From: Mycolicibacterium parafortuitum
GTDB taxonomy: Bacteria > Actinomycetota > Actinomycetes > Mycobacteriales > Mycobacteriaceae
DNA: 64,000 bases
Assembly: GCF_002086815.1 (NCBI RefSeq)
Contig: NZ_MVID01000029.1
Location: forward strand, 21,135-85,134
Direction: 5' to 3'
A program made the position numbers and the translations under genes. The notes below the pieces were generated by a model. It was given only the letters and a program-made list of their open reading frames with translations. It was not told where the DNA came from and made no database searches. Below are positions 51,086 to 59,775 of this stretch, piece by piece; the stretch's first letter is position 1, and the number at the start of each line of letters is the position of its first letter.

Positions 51086-52185
51086 CAGGGTTTTCGGTCC
51101 TCCTTGCCGGGGGTGGCACGGCAGGCCACATCGAACCCGCGATGGCGGTCGCCGACGCCCTGGTCGAGCTCGACCCGGGTGTGCGGATCACCGCGCTGGG
51201 CACCGAGCGGGGTCTGGAGACCCGGCTGGTCCCGCAGCGCGGCTACGACCTTGAGCTGATCACCCCGGTGCCGCTGCCGCGCAAGCTCTCCGGCGACTTG
51301 CTGAGGTTGCCGTTGCGGGTGCGCCGCGCGGTGAAGCAGACGCGGGCGGTGCTCGACGCCGTCGACGCCGACGTGGTCATCGGGTTCGGCGGCTACGTCG
51401 CAGTACCTGCCTACCTCGCCGCCCGGCGGCGGGTTCCGGTGGTGGTGCACGAGGCGAACGCGAGCGCCGGGTGGGCCAACAAGGTCGGCGCCCGGATCGC
51501 GCAGCGCGTGCTGTCCGCGGTGCCCGATCCCGGGCTGGGCCGTGTGGAGGTGGTCGGGGTCCCTGTGCGTGCGGCGATCACGTCGCTGGACCGGGTGGCG
51601 CTGCGGGCCGAGGCGCGCGCGTACTTCGGCTTCGCCGACGACGCCAGGGTGCTGCTGGTGTTCGGCGGTTCCCAGGGCGCGCAGTCGCTCAACCGCGCGG
51701 TCTCGGGCGCCGCGGAAAGCCTTGCCGCAGCCGGGATCTCGGTGCTGCACGCGCACGGCCCGAAGAACGTCCTCGATCTGCGCACACCGCAACCGGGCGA
51801 CCCGCCGTACGTCGCACTGCCGTACCTGGACCGGATGGATCTCGCGTACGCGGCCGCCGACCTGGCGGTCTGCCGGTCCGGGGCGATGACCGTCGCCGAG
51901 GTCAGCGCGGTGGGTCTGCCCGCCGTGTACGTGCCGCTGCCGATCGGCAACGGCGAGCAGCGCCTCAACGCGCTTCCGGTGGTGCAGGCCGGCGGCGGCC
52001 TCCTCGTCGACGACCAGTCGCTGACACCGGAATTCGTCGCGCGCACGGTGACCGAACTGCTCACCGACTCCGACAGGCTGGCGGAGATGACGTCCGCGGC
52101 CGTGCTGGCCGGCCATCCGGAGGCCGCGACACGGGTCGCCGAGATCGCGCTCGAGGTGGCGCGCGGGGCCGGGAGCCGGCGATGA
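51082..52185 (+). CDS. murG: undecaprenyldiphospho-muramoylpentapeptide beta-N-acetylglucosaminyltransferase
   Basis: A 367-aa GT28 enzyme that adds GlcNAc to lipid I, giving lipid II on the inner membrane face. The N-terminal VLLAGGGTAGHIEPAMAVADAL, GFGGYVAVPAYLAARR and HEANASAGWANK are the acceptor motifs; VFGGSQGAQSLN, CRSGAMTVAEVSAVGLPAVYVPLP and the downstream EQRLNA bind UDP-GlcNAc. GTGA overlap with ftsW and ATGA with murC. Confidence 0.95.
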   Translation: MTGFSVLLAGGGTAGHIEPAMAVADALVELDPGVRITALGTERGLETRLVPQRGYDLELITPVPLPRKLSGDLLRLPLRVRRAVKQTRAVLDAVDADVVIGFGGYVAVPAYLAARRRVPVVVHEANASAGWANKVGARIAQRVLSAVPDPGLGRVEVVGVPVRAAITSLDRVALRAEARAYFGFADDARVLLVFGGSQGAQSLNRAVSGAAESLAAAGISVLHAHGPKNVLDLRTPQPGDPPYVALPYLDRMDLAYAAADLAVCRSGAMTVAEVSAVGLPAVYVPLPIGNGEQRLNALPVVQAGGGLLVDDQSLTPEFVARTVTELLTDSDRLAEMTSAAVLAGHPEAATRVAEIALEVARGAGSRR

Positions 52186-53609
52186 CCGGTCACCACCCCG
52201 CGACGCTGCCCGCCGAACTGCAGCGGGTGCACATGGTCGGGATCGGCGGTGCCGGGATGTCGGGCATCGCCAGGATTCTGCTGGACCGGGGCGCGCAGGT
52301 CTCCGGGTCCGATGCCAAGGAGTCCCGCGGCATCGTCGCGCTGCGGGCGCGCGGTGCCCAGGTGCGGATCGGGCACGACCCGTCCGCGCTCGACATACTG
52401 CCCGGCGGGCCGACCGCGGTGGTGACGACGCACGCGGCGATCCCGAAGACCAACCCCGAACTCGTCGAAGCGGGCAGGCGCGGTATCCCGGTGATCCTGC
52501 GGCCCGCGGTGCTGGCCCGGCTGATGGACGGCTACACGACGGTGCTGATCACCGGCACCCACGGCAAGACGTCGACCACCTCGATGACCATCGTGGCGTT
52601 GCAGCACTGCGGATTCGATCCGTCGTTCGCCGTCGGCGGCGACATCGGTCAGTCGGGTACCAACGCCCATCACGGCAGCGGGGGCACGTTCGTCGCCGAG
52701 GCCGACGAGAGTGACGGGTCGCTGCTCGAGTACACCCCCGATGTCGCGGTCGTCACCAACATCGAGGCCGACCACCTGGACTTCTACGGCACCGTCGAGG
52801 CCTATACCGCGGTCTTCGACCAGTTCGTCGATCGCATCAAACCCGATGGCGCGCTTGTGGTCTGTGTCGACGACCCGGGTGCGGCCGCGCTGGCCGACCG
52901 CGCGCGTCAGCGCGGTGTCCGGGTGCTGCGCTACGGCAGCGAGCCCGGACTGGAGGCCACCCTGCTGGACTGGGCGCAGCAGGGCACCGGCGCGGTGGCC
53001 GAGATCGAACTCGGGGCGCAGCGGCTGCCACGGACGATGCGACTGTCCGTGCCGGGCAGGCACATGGCGCTGAATGCGCTCGCCGCGCTGCTGGCCGCCG
53101 TCGAGGCCGGCGCCGACGTCGACGCGGTGCTCGACGGGCTGGCCGGATTCGACGGTGTGCGACGCCGTTTCGAGCTCGTCGGAACCGCCAACGGCGTGCG
53201 CGTGTTCGACGACTACGCCCACCACCCGACCGAGGTGCGCGCCGCGCTGACCGCGTTGCGTGCCGTCGCCGAGCAGGCAGGTACCGGCCGCACCGTCGCG
53301 GTGTTCCAGCCCCACCTGTATTCGCGCACAGAGACTTTCGCCGCGGAGTTCGCCGCCGCGCTGAGCACCGCCGACGAGGTCTTCGTGCTGGACGTGTACG
53401 CCGCGCGCGAGCAGCCGCTGGCCGGGGTCAGCGGTGCCACCATCGCCGACGCGGTCACCGTGCCGGTGACCTATGTTCCGGACTTCTCCGCGGTGGCGGC
53501 GCGGGTCGCGGCCGTGGTCGCGCCCGGGGACGTGGTCGTCACGATGGGCGCCGGTGACGTCACGCTGCTCGGCAACGAGATCCTCGCCGAGGTGCGGGCC
53601 CGGACATGA
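52182..53609 (+). CDS. murC: UDP-N-acetylmuramate-L-alanine ligase
   Basis: A 475-aa Mur ligase that attaches L-Ala to UDP-MurNAc. The N-terminal RVHMVGIGGAGMSGIARILL, the ATP loop VLITGTHGKTSTTSM, EADESDGSLLEYTPDVAVVTNIEADHLD, and VFDDYAHHPTEVRAAL are all in place, as is FQPHLYSRT near the C-terminus. The ATG is set by the ATGA overlap with murG; the long upstream frame is a shadow. It overlaps ftsQ by 4 bp. Confidence 0.95.
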   Translation: MTGHHPATLPAELQRVHMVGIGGAGMSGIARILLDRGAQVSGSDAKESRGIVALRARGAQVRIGHDPSALDILPGGPTAVVTTHAAIPKTNPELVEAGRRGIPVILRPAVLARLMDGYTTVLITGTHGKTSTTSMTIVALQHCGFDPSFAVGGDIGQSGTNAHHGSGGTFVAEADESDGSLLEYTPDVAVVTNIEADHLDFYGTVEAYTAVFDQFVDRIKPDGALVVCVDDPGAAALADRARQRGVRVLRYGSEPGLEATLLDWAQQGTGAVAEIELGAQRLPRTMRLSVPGRHMALNALAALLAAVEAGADVDAVLDGLAGFDGVRRRFELVGTANGVRVFDDYAHHPTEVRAALTALRAVAEQAGTGRTVAVFQPHLYSRTETFAAEFAAALSTADEVFVLDVYAAREQPLAGVSGATIADAVTVPVTYVPDFSAVAARVAAVVAPGDVVVTMGAGDVTLLGNEILAEVRART

Positions 53610-54508
53610 CCGAGCCGACCGAACCCGCCGCCGAGTCGGAGGCCCCGGCGGAGAACCCGGGGGAGAACCCGCCCGAACCCGACGGCGAGGACACCGAGGG
53701 TCCGCGGCGCCGGGCCCGGCGCGAACGCGAGGAGCGGCGCGCCGCCCAGGCCCGGGCCCGCGCGATCGAGACGGCCCGCGCGGAGGCCAAGCGCAAGGTG
53801 ATGGGCGCCGAGGCGCCGCAGCCCAAGACGCTGGGCCGCGGCACGGTGCGCGGTCTGAAGCTGCTGATGTGGACGGCCCTGCTCGCGGTCGTCGTGGTCG
53901 GGATCGGGCTGCTGCTGTACTTCACCCCGATCATGTCGGCGCGCAGCATCGTGGTCGTCGGGGTCGGCGCGGTGACCCAGGACGAGGTGGTCGCCGCGGC
54001 CGCTGTCGCGCCGGGCACCCCGCTGCTGCAGGTCAACACCGACGCTGTCGCGGAGCGGGTGGCCGGGATCCGCCGGGTCGCGTCGGCGCGGGTGCAGCGC
54101 CAGTACCCGTCGACGCTGCGGATCACGATCGTCGAGCGGGTGCCGGTGGTGCTGCGCGACTATCCGGACGGCGTGCACCTGTTCGACAAGGACGGCGTCG
54201 ACTTCGCGACCGCACCGCCGCCGCCGGGCATCCCGTACCTGGACACCGAGAACCCCGGCCCCGGTGATCCGGCCACGCAGGCCGCGCTGCAGGTGATGAC
54301 GTCGCTGCGCCCGGACGTGGCCGTCCAGGTCGGTCGCGTGTCGGCGCCGTCGGTGGCGGCGATCACGCTGACCTTGATCGACGGCCGGACCGTGGTGTGG
54401 GGGACCACCGACCGCACCGAGGAAAAGGCCCTCAAGCTGGCCGCGCTGCTGACCCAGCCCGGTCAGGTCTACGACGTGTCGAGCCCGGACCTGCCGACCG
54501 TCAAGTAG
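53606..54508 (+). CDS. ftsQ: cell division protein FtsQ
   Basis: A 300-aa bitopic division protein. An acidic then basic cytoplasmic part of about 85 residues (PRRRARREREERRAAQARAR) precedes the membrane segment (about 89-110, LKLLMWTALLAVVVVGIGLLLYF). The outer part has a POTRA domain (ARSIVVVGVGAVTQDEVVAAA to TLRITIVERVPVVL, about 115-185) and the FtsQ beta domain. It bridges early and late divisome parts with FtsL. ATGA overlap with murC. The 178-bp gap to ftsZ marks a transcription break. Confidence 0.92.
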   Translation: MTEPTEPAAESEAPAENPGENPPEPDGEDTEGPRRRARREREERRAAQARARAIETARAEAKRKVMGAEAPQPKTLGRGTVRGLKLLMWTALLAVVVVGIGLLLYFTPIMSARSIVVVGVGAVTQDEVVAAAAVAPGTPLLQVNTDAVAERVAGIRRVASARVQRQYPSTLRITIVERVPVVLRDYPDGVHLFDKDGVDFATAPPPPGIPYLDTENPGPGDPATQAALQVMTSLRPDVAVQVGRVSAPSVAAITLTLIDGRTVVWGTTDRTEEKALKLAALLTQPGQVYDVSSPDLPTVK

Positions 54509-54595
54509 CGAGAAACAAATTTGGTCGTGTCGTTTCGGCGCGCCTGCCCGGCTTGCGTGGGGCGCGGCCCTACCGTTCTGTTTGCGCGGAACAAC

Positions 54596-54610
54596 TTGAC
54601 ATAACTCTAA
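54596..54610 (+). promoter_or_regulatory. ftsZ upstream promoter element
   Basis: TTGACATAACTCTAA lies about 80 bp before the ftsZ start. TTGACA is a perfect -35; the best -10 about 17 bp on is weak (TTGAGG), and a GGTTGA tandem follows. The 178-bp gap between ftsQ and ftsZ is the largest inside the cluster, so separate ftsZ transcription is likely. Confidence 0.45.
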
Positions 54611-54686
54611 GCCTCTGGTTGAGGTTGAGGGTTTGCTCCAGCGGTTATCCGTTACCAGACAGGCAACCAGGCAGGAAGGGCAATCG

Positions 54687-55862
54687 ATGACCCCCCCGCA
54701 TAACTACCTCGCTGTGATCAAGGTGGTCGGCATCGGCGGCGGTGGCGTCAACGCCGTCAACCGGATGATCGAACAGGGTCTCAAAGGCGTCGAGTTCATC
54801 GCGATCAACACCGACGCCCAGGCGTTGTTGATGAGCGATGCCGACGTCAAACTCGACGTCGGCCGCGACTCGACCCGCGGTCTCGGCGCCGGGGCGGACC
54901 CCGAGGTCGGCCGCAAGGCCGCCGAGGACGCCAAGGACGACATCGAGGAGCTGCTGCGCGGCGCCGACATGGTGTTCGTCACCGCGGGCGAGGGCGGCGG
55001 CACCGGCACCGGCGGCGCACCCGTCGTCGCGTCGATCGCGCGCAAGCTCGGAGCGCTGACCGTCGGTGTCGTGACCCGGCCGTTCTCGTTCGAGGGCAAG
55101 CGCCGCAGCAATCAGGCCGCCGAGGGCATCCAGGCGCTGCGCGAGAGCTGCGACACCCTGATCGTGATCCCGAACGACCGCCTGCTGCAGATGGGCGATG
55201 CCGCGGTGTCGCTGATGGACGCGTTCCGCAGCGCCGACGAGGTCCTCCTCAACGGTGTGCAGGGCATCACCGACCTGATCACCACCCCCGGCCTGATCAA
55301 CGTCGACTTCGCCGACGTCAAGGGCGTGATGAGCTCCGCGGGCACCGCGCTGATGGGCATCGGCTCGGCCCGCGGCGACGGACGTGCGCTCAAGGCCGCC
55401 GAGATCGCGATCAACTCGCCGCTGCTGGAGGCCTCGATGGAGGGCGCGCAGGGCGTGCTGCTGTCGGTCGCCGGCGGCAGCGACCTCGGCCTGTTCGAGA
55501 TCAACGAGGCCGCGTCGCTGGTCCAGGAGGCCGCGCACCCGGACGCGAACATCATCTTCGGCACCGTCATCGACGATTCGCTCGGCGACGAGGTCCGGGT
55601 CACCGTGATCGCCGCGGGCTTCGACGCGGCCGGACCGGGACGCAAGCCGGTGACCGGTGAAGCGCAACCGGCCGCCGCGCCGGCCTCGCAGCCGATCGCG
55701 CCGGGCACGGCGGGCCGGGTGAACTCGTCGATCTTCGAACCAGCCGATCCGACCAGCGTGCCCGCGGGGCACACCAACGGGGCGACGGTGCGCATCGGCG
55801 GTGGTGACGACGGCGGTATCTCGGACGACGACGTCGACGTGCCTCCGTTCATGCGCCACTAG
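54687..55862 (+). CDS. ftsZ: cell division protein FtsZ
   Basis: A 391-aa tubulin-like GTPase that forms the Z ring. The start of the GTPase domain is VIKVVGIGGGGVNAVNRMI; the tubulin signature is GEGGGTGTGGAPVVA; the T7 synergy loop is GLINVDFADVKGVM. A variable linker (about 320-375) leads to the C-terminal peptide DDDVDVPPFMRH, which binds SepF and FtsW in mycobacteria. The ATG follows AGGAAGGG; the in-frame ATG at 54633 is upstream of it and not conserved. Confidence 0.97.
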   Translation: MTPPHNYLAVIKVVGIGGGGVNAVNRMIEQGLKGVEFIAINTDAQALLMSDADVKLDVGRDSTRGLGAGADPEVGRKAAEDAKDDIEELLRGADMVFVTAGEGGGTGTGGAPVVASIARKLGALTVGVVTRPFSFEGKRRSNQAAEGIQALRESCDTLIVIPNDRLLQMGDAAVSLMDAFRSADEVLLNGVQGITDLITTPGLINVDFADVKGVMSSAGTALMGIGSARGDGRALKAAEIAINSPLLEASMEGAQGVLLSVAGGSDLGLFEINEAASLVQEAAHPDANIIFGTVIDDSLGDEVRVTVIAAGFDAAGPGRKPVTGEAQPAAAPASQPIAPGTAGRVNSSIFEPADPTSVPAGHTNGATVRIGGGDDGGISDDDVDVPPFMRH

Positions 55863-55866
55863 CTCG

Positions 55867-55872
55867 TAGGGT
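55867..55872 (+). promoter_or_regulatory. -10 hexamer of pgeF, leaderless, internal to the cluster
   Basis: TAGGGT ends 6 nt before the GTG at 55879, inside the 16-bp gap after ftsZ. It suggests that the pgeF-ylmE-sepF group can be transcribed apart from ftsZ. Confidence 0.5.
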
Positions 55873-55878
55873 TGCCAG

Positions 55879-56589
55879 GTGACCTTCCGCATCCGGCGCG
55901 TCACCACCACCCGAGCGGGCGGGGTTTCCACACCGCCGTACGCGACGTTCAACCTCGGCGACCACGTCGGCGACGACCCGGCGGCGGTATCGGCCAACCG
56001 GCACCGGCTGGCCGAGGCCGTCGGGCTAGGCGACGACCGGTTGGTGTGGATGAACCAGGTGCACAGCGCCAACATCGCCGTCGTCGACCACGGCGGGACC
56101 GTGGACGAGACCGACGGCCTGGTGACCACCGTGCCGCGACTGGCGCTGGCCGTCGTGACCGCGGACTGCGTGCCGGTGCTGATGGCCGACGCGCGCGCCG
56201 GGGTGATCGCCGCGGTGCACGCGGGCCGCGTCGGTGCCGCCGCCGGGATCGTGGCCCGGGCCCTGGAGACGATGGTCGACGCCGGTGCCGACGTGGCCGA
56301 CGTGTCGGTGCTGCTCGGGCCCGCGGTCAGCGGACGCAACTACGAGGTGCCCGAACCGATGGCCGCCGAGGTGGAACAGGCACTGCCGGGAAGCCGGACC
56401 CGAACGGGCCGCGGCACGCCCGGACTCGATCTGCGCGCCGGTATCGCCAACCAGTTGCGCGGTCTCGGGGTGCGCGCGATCGACGTCGACCCGCGCTGCA
56501 CGGTCGAGGACCGCAACTTGTTCAGCCACCGCCGGGACAACCCGACCGGGCGGCTGGCGTCGCTGATCTGGATGGAGCCCGCATCGTGA
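55879..56589 (+). CDS. pgeF: peptidoglycan editing factor PgeF (YfiH/laccase domain)
   Basis: A 236-aa DUF152/COG1496 protein (Rv2149c type). Metal/active-site residues are seen in WMNQVHSANI (His), VVTADCVPVLMAD (Cys) and IAAVHAGRVGAA (His), and GPAVSGRNYEVPEPM follows. Homologues remove L-Ser-containing errors from UDP-MurNAc stem peptides or act on purine nucleosides; which one applies here is unknown. The GTG start fits the leaderless promoter. GTGA overlap with the next gene. Confidence 0.9.
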   Translation: MTFRIRRVTTTRAGGVSTPPYATFNLGDHVGDDPAAVSANRHRLAEAVGLGDDRLVWMNQVHSANIAVVDHGGTVDETDGLVTTVPRLALAVVTADCVPVLMADARAGVIAAVHAGRVGAAAGIVARALETMVDAGADVADVSVLLGPAVSGRNYEVPEPMAAEVEQALPGSRTRTGRGTPGLDLRAGIANQLRGLGVRAIDVDPRCTVEDRNLFSHRRDNPTGRLASLIWMEPAS

Positions 56590-57425
56590 CCACCGAGCGC
56601 GAGGACGAGCTGCGCGGCCGGCTGGCCGCGCTGCGGGAGCGGCTGGCGCGAGCCGCCGAGGACGCCGGGCGTGACGTCGGCGAGATCGAGCTGTTGCCGG
56701 TCACCAAGTTCTTCCCGGCCGAGGATGTCGTGGCGCTGTACCGGCTCGGCTGCCGCGCATTCGCCGAATCCCGCGATCAGGAGGCTTCGGCCAAGGTCGA
56801 CCAGGTGGCGCAGGCCGTCGGAGGGCTCGGTGACGAACCGCTCCGGTGGCACATGGTGGGCCGGATCCAGCGCAACAAGGCCCGCTCGATCGCGCAGTGG
56901 GCGTATGCGGCGCATTCGGTCGACAACGCCAAAGTCGTTGCCGCGCTCGACCGGTCGGCGTCGGCTGCGCTGGACGAGGGCGTGCGCGCCGAGCCGTTAC
57001 GGGTGTTCGTGCAGCTCAGCCTCGACGGCGACGAGTCGCGCGGCGGTGTCGACGTGTCGGCTGCCGACCGGATCGACGAGCTGTGCGCCGCGGTCGACGG
57101 TGCGGACGGGCTCGCGTTCGTCGGGCTGATGGCGATCCCTCCGCTGGGTGCCGATGCCGACGAAGCGTTCGCCCGGCTCCAGCAGGAGCGCGACCGGGTG
57201 CAGCGGCATCATCAGCAACGTCTTGGCTTGTCAGCGGGGATGTCCGGTGACCTCGAAGCGGCGGTGCGACACGGATCAACTTGTGTGCGTGTCGGTACCG
57301 CGCTAATGGGATCTCGACCGCTAACGTCACCCGCAGTAGTCACACGAGTCACACCTTCATCACAGACAACAGTTCCGCTGGAATCCTCCGAGCCAGCGCC
57401 ACCGCCAGAAGGGTCCACACAATGA
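56586..57425 (+). CDS. YggS-family pyridoxal phosphate homeostasis protein
   Basis: A 279-aa fold-type III PLP-binding protein (Rv2148c type; called ylmE in division clusters). The PLP lysine is in LLPVTKFFPAEDV; FAESRDQEA, WHMVGRIQRNKA and SAGMSGDLEAAVRHGSTCVRVGTALMG are the family motifs. Homologues keep PLP levels in balance. About 25 extra residues after the last motif (TSPAVVTRVTPSSQTTVP) run to the sepF start, and ATGA couples the two genes. Confidence 0.92.
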   Translation: MTTEREDELRGRLAALRERLARAAEDAGRDVGEIELLPVTKFFPAEDVVALYRLGCRAFAESRDQEASAKVDQVAQAVGGLGDEPLRWHMVGRIQRNKARSIAQWAYAAHSVDNAKVVAALDRSASAALDEGVRAEPLRVFVQLSLDGDESRGGVDVSAADRIDELCAAVDGADGLAFVGLMAIPPLGADADEAFARLQQERDRVQRHHQQRLGLSAGMSGDLEAAVRHGSTCVRVGTALMGSRPLTSPAVVTRVTPSSQTTVPLESSEPAPPPEGSTQ

Positions 57426-58066
57426 GCACACTGCACAAAGTCAAGGCCTACTTCGGTATGGCGCCGATGGACGACTACGAGGACGACTACTACGAGGACG
57501 ACGACCGCGGATCCGCACGCGGCTACCGCCGCCCGCGCGAGGAGCGGTTCGACGACGACTACCAGCGTGGCTACGACAGCCATCCGGAGGACCGGCGTCG
57601 CGAGTACGACGAGCCCCCGGCCTACCGGGCCGGCGGTTTCGACGACGCCCGGTTCGAGGCGCGGATGCGTACCCCGCGCGAATTCGACCGCACCCCTCCG
57701 CGTTTCGGCGCCATGCGCGGTTCCACCCGTGGTGCCCTGGCGATGGATCCGCGCGGCATGGCCGAGCTGTTCGAGGCAGGCAGCCCGCTGGCCAAGATCA
57801 CGACCCTGCGCCCCAAGGACTACAGCGAGGCCCGCACCATCGGTGAGCGCTTCCGCGACGGCACCCCGGTGATCATGGACCTGGTCTCGATGGACAACGC
57901 CGACGCCAAGCGGCTCGTCGACTTCGCCGCCGGGCTCGCGTTCGCGCTGCGTGGTTCCTTCGACAAGGTCGCGACGAAGGTGTTCCTGCTGTCGCCCGCA
58001 GATGTCGACGTCACCGCCGAGCAGCGCCGCCGGATCGCCGAGGCCGGGTTCTACTCCTACCAGTAG
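57422..58066 (+). CDS. sepF: cell division protein SepF
   Basis: A 214-aa SepF, which anchors FtsZ to the membrane. The N-terminal MSTLHKVKAYFGMAPMDDY is the amphipathic membrane-binding helix. An acidic Tyr/Asp/Arg-rich linker (about 17-115) with RPREERFDDDYQRGYD follows. The C-terminal domain (about 118-214) has ITTLRPKDYSEARTIGERF and MDNADAKRLVDFAAGLAFAL. The ATG at 57422 overlaps the previous stop. Mycobacteria lack FtsA, so SepF is the main anchor. Confidence 0.95.
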   Translation: MSTLHKVKAYFGMAPMDDYEDDYYEDDDRGSARGYRRPREERFDDDYQRGYDSHPEDRRREYDEPPAYRAGGFDDARFEARMRTPREFDRTPPRFGAMRGSTRGALAMDPRGMAELFEAGSPLAKITTLRPKDYSEARTIGERFRDGTPVIMDLVSMDNADAKRLVDFAAGLAFALRGSFDKVATKVFLLSPADVDVTAEQRRRIAEAGFYSYQ

Positions 58067-58164
58067 GCACCGCTCTCACCCCGGGTAGGCTGGCTGGGCC
58101 GCACGGACGGTGTCGGTTCGCGGCTGTAGTCAAAGTCACATCTGCCTGAGTGAGGTCGGCTTCG

Positions 58165-58458
58165 TTGGCGCTGTTCTTCGAGATCCTGGGTTTCGCGCTG
58201 TTCATTTTCTGGCTGCTGCTGATCGCCAGGGTCGTGGTCGAGTTCATTCGATCGTTCAGTCGGGACTGGCATCCGCGGGGTGCGACGGTCGTCGTGCTGG
58301 AGATCATCATGACGCTCACCGACCCGCCCGTGAAGTTGCTCCGCCGGCTGATTCCCCAGCTCACCATAGGTGCGGTCCGGTTCGACCTGTCGATCATGGT
58401 GCTGTTGCTGCTCGCGTTCATCGGCATGCAGCTGGCCTTCGGAGCGGCCACCGCCTGA
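58165..58458 (+). CDS. YggT family membrane protein
   Basis: A 97-aa protein of the Rv2146c type with two membrane segments (about 3-23, FFEILGFALFIFWLLLIARVV, and 72-92) and the conserved middle IIMTLTDPPVKLLRRLIPQ. YggT proteins are found in division clusters and may help with osmotic or envelope balance; the role is not proven. I chose the TTG at 58165 with GAGG upstream, as homologues start at MxxFFxILGF; a GTG at 58150 would add five residues. Confidence 0.85.
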   Translation: MALFFEILGFALFIFWLLLIARVVVEFIRSFSRDWHPRGATVVVLEIIMTLTDPPVKLLRRLIPQLTIGAVRFDLSIMVLLLLAFIGMQLAFGAATA

Positions 58459-58533
58459 CGAATTATCGGCCTCGACTGCAACCGCCGGGTCTGGTGTGAC
58501 AGGATGGACGCCAGTTACGTTCCACACAGGCTT

Positions 58534-58539
58534 TACACT
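58534..58539 (+). promoter_or_regulatory. possible -10 hexamer of wag31
   Basis: TACACT lies 39 bp before the wag31 ATG, in the 120-bp gap after the YggT gene. The leader would carry the AAGGGGG ribosome binding site. A TTACG word 15 bp upstream is a weak -35. Confidence 0.4.
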
Positions 58540-58578
58540 TCGTGATCAGTTGACGGTCCAGACTCAAGGGGGCAGACG

Positions 58579-59385
58579 ATGCCGCTCACTCCTGCCGACG
58601 TGCACAACGTGGCTTTCAGTAAGCCACCGATTGGCAAGCGCGGCTACAACGAGGACGAGGTAGACGCGTTCCTCGACCTCGTCGAAAACGAACTGTCCCG
58701 TCTGATCGAGGAGAACAGCGACCTTCGTCAGCGGATCTCCGAGCTCGACCACGAGCTCGCCTCGGCGCGGTCCGGGGGAGCGGCGGCCCAGCCGACGCAG
58801 ACCATCCCAGCCTACGAGCCTGAGCCCGAGCCCGCACCCGCTCCGGAGCCGGTCTACGAGGCGCCCGCCCAGCAGGCGCCGGCGACCGAGGACCAGCACC
58901 TGCGTGCCGCGAAGGTGCTCAGCCTGGCGCAGGACACCGCGGATCGCTTGACCAGCAGTGCCAAGGCGGAGTCGGAGAAGATGCTCGCCGACGCCCGGGC
59001 GCAGGCCGATCAGCTCGTGACCGAAGCGCGCCAGACCGCCGAGACGACGGTGACCGAGGCGCGCCAGCGTGCCGACGCGATGCTCTCCGACGCGCAGTCC
59101 CGCTCGGAGACGCAGCTGCGCCAGGCCCAGGAGAAGGCCGATGCGCTGCAGGCCGACGCCGAGCGCAAGCACGCCGAGATCATGGGCACCATCAACCAGC
59201 AGCGCACCGTGCTCGAGGGTCGCCTGGAACAGCTCCGCACGTTCGAACGCGAGTACCGCACCCGTCTGAAGACCTACCTGGAGTCGCAGCTCGAAGAGCT
59301 CGGCCAGCGTGGTTCGGCCGCACCGGTGGATTCCGGGGCCAACAACGACGGCGGGTTCAACCAGTTCAACCGGGGCAACAACTAG
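58579..59385 (+). CDS. wag31: polar growth protein Wag31 (DivIVA)
   Basis: A 268-aa DivIVA homologue that marks cell poles and directs polar wall growth. The N-terminal domain MPLTPADVHNVAFSKPPIGKRGYNEDEVDAFLD binds membrane. T73, in QPTQTIP, matches the PknA/PknB phosphosite of the M. tuberculosis protein. A Pro/Glu linker (about 75-105) joins to a long C-terminal coiled coil (about 110-245). A short Asn/Gly tail ends the protein (NQFNRGNN). Strong AAGGGGGCAG ribosome binding site. Confidence 0.96.
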   Translation: MPLTPADVHNVAFSKPPIGKRGYNEDEVDAFLDLVENELSRLIEENSDLRQRISELDHELASARSGGAAAQPTQTIPAYEPEPEPAPAPEPVYEAPAQQAPATEDQHLRAAKVLSLAQDTADRLTSSAKAESEKMLADARAQADQLVTEARQTAETTVTEARQRADAMLSDAQSRSETQLRQAQEKADALQADAERKHAEIMGTINQQRTVLEGRLEQLRTFEREYRTRLKTYLESQLEELGQRGSAAPVDSGANNDGGFNQFNRGNN

Positions 59386-59418
59386 CCTCGTGCGACTCAC
59401 CTCTGGCGGAGCAGACCC

Positions 59419-59772
59419 ATGTTGATCGTCGCGCTCGTGCTCGCCGTCATCGGCTTGGGCGCCCTGGTACTGGCTGTTGTCACGAGCAACGCGCTGATCG
59501 CATGGGTCTGTATCGCCGCGAGCCTGATCGGCGTCATCCTGTTGATCGTCGACGCCATCCGCGACCGCAACGGCGATCGCAGCGGAGCCGAATCTGATTC
59601 GGAGACAACGGATTCCGTCGACGAGGTCGACTACGAGGATTATCCGGACGAGGCGCCGATCGCCGAGGAGTACGACGAGACCGTCGACATCCAACCGGAA
59701 CCCGAACCCGAACCGGAACCGGAACCGGTCAGCGAGGACGCACCGGCGGACGAGCAGTCCCCGAAGAACTGA
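59419..59772 (+). CDS. small membrane protein (Rv2144c-like)
   Basis: A 117-aa protein with two membrane segments at the N-terminus (about 2-22 and 26-46), then an acidic cytoplasmic tail. The tail has SETTDSVDEVDYEDYPDEAP and a run of Glu-Pro repeats (about 95-105). It lies 33 bp after wag31 and may be co-transcribed. Function unknown; its place right after wag31 is kept in M. tuberculosis. Confidence 0.8.
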   Translation: MLIVALVLAVIGLGALVLAVVTSNALIAWVCIAASLIGVILLIVDAIRDRNGDRSGAESDSETTDSVDEVDYEDYPDEAPIAEEYDETVDIQPEPEPEPEPEPVSEDAPADEQSPKN

Positions 59773-59775
59773 CCG

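Noticed and set aside
59690..59730. GAACCCGAACCGGAACC-type repeats as a possible protein-binding array
   Set aside because: They read as Glu-Pro repeats in the acidic tail of the small membrane protein, so coding explains them.
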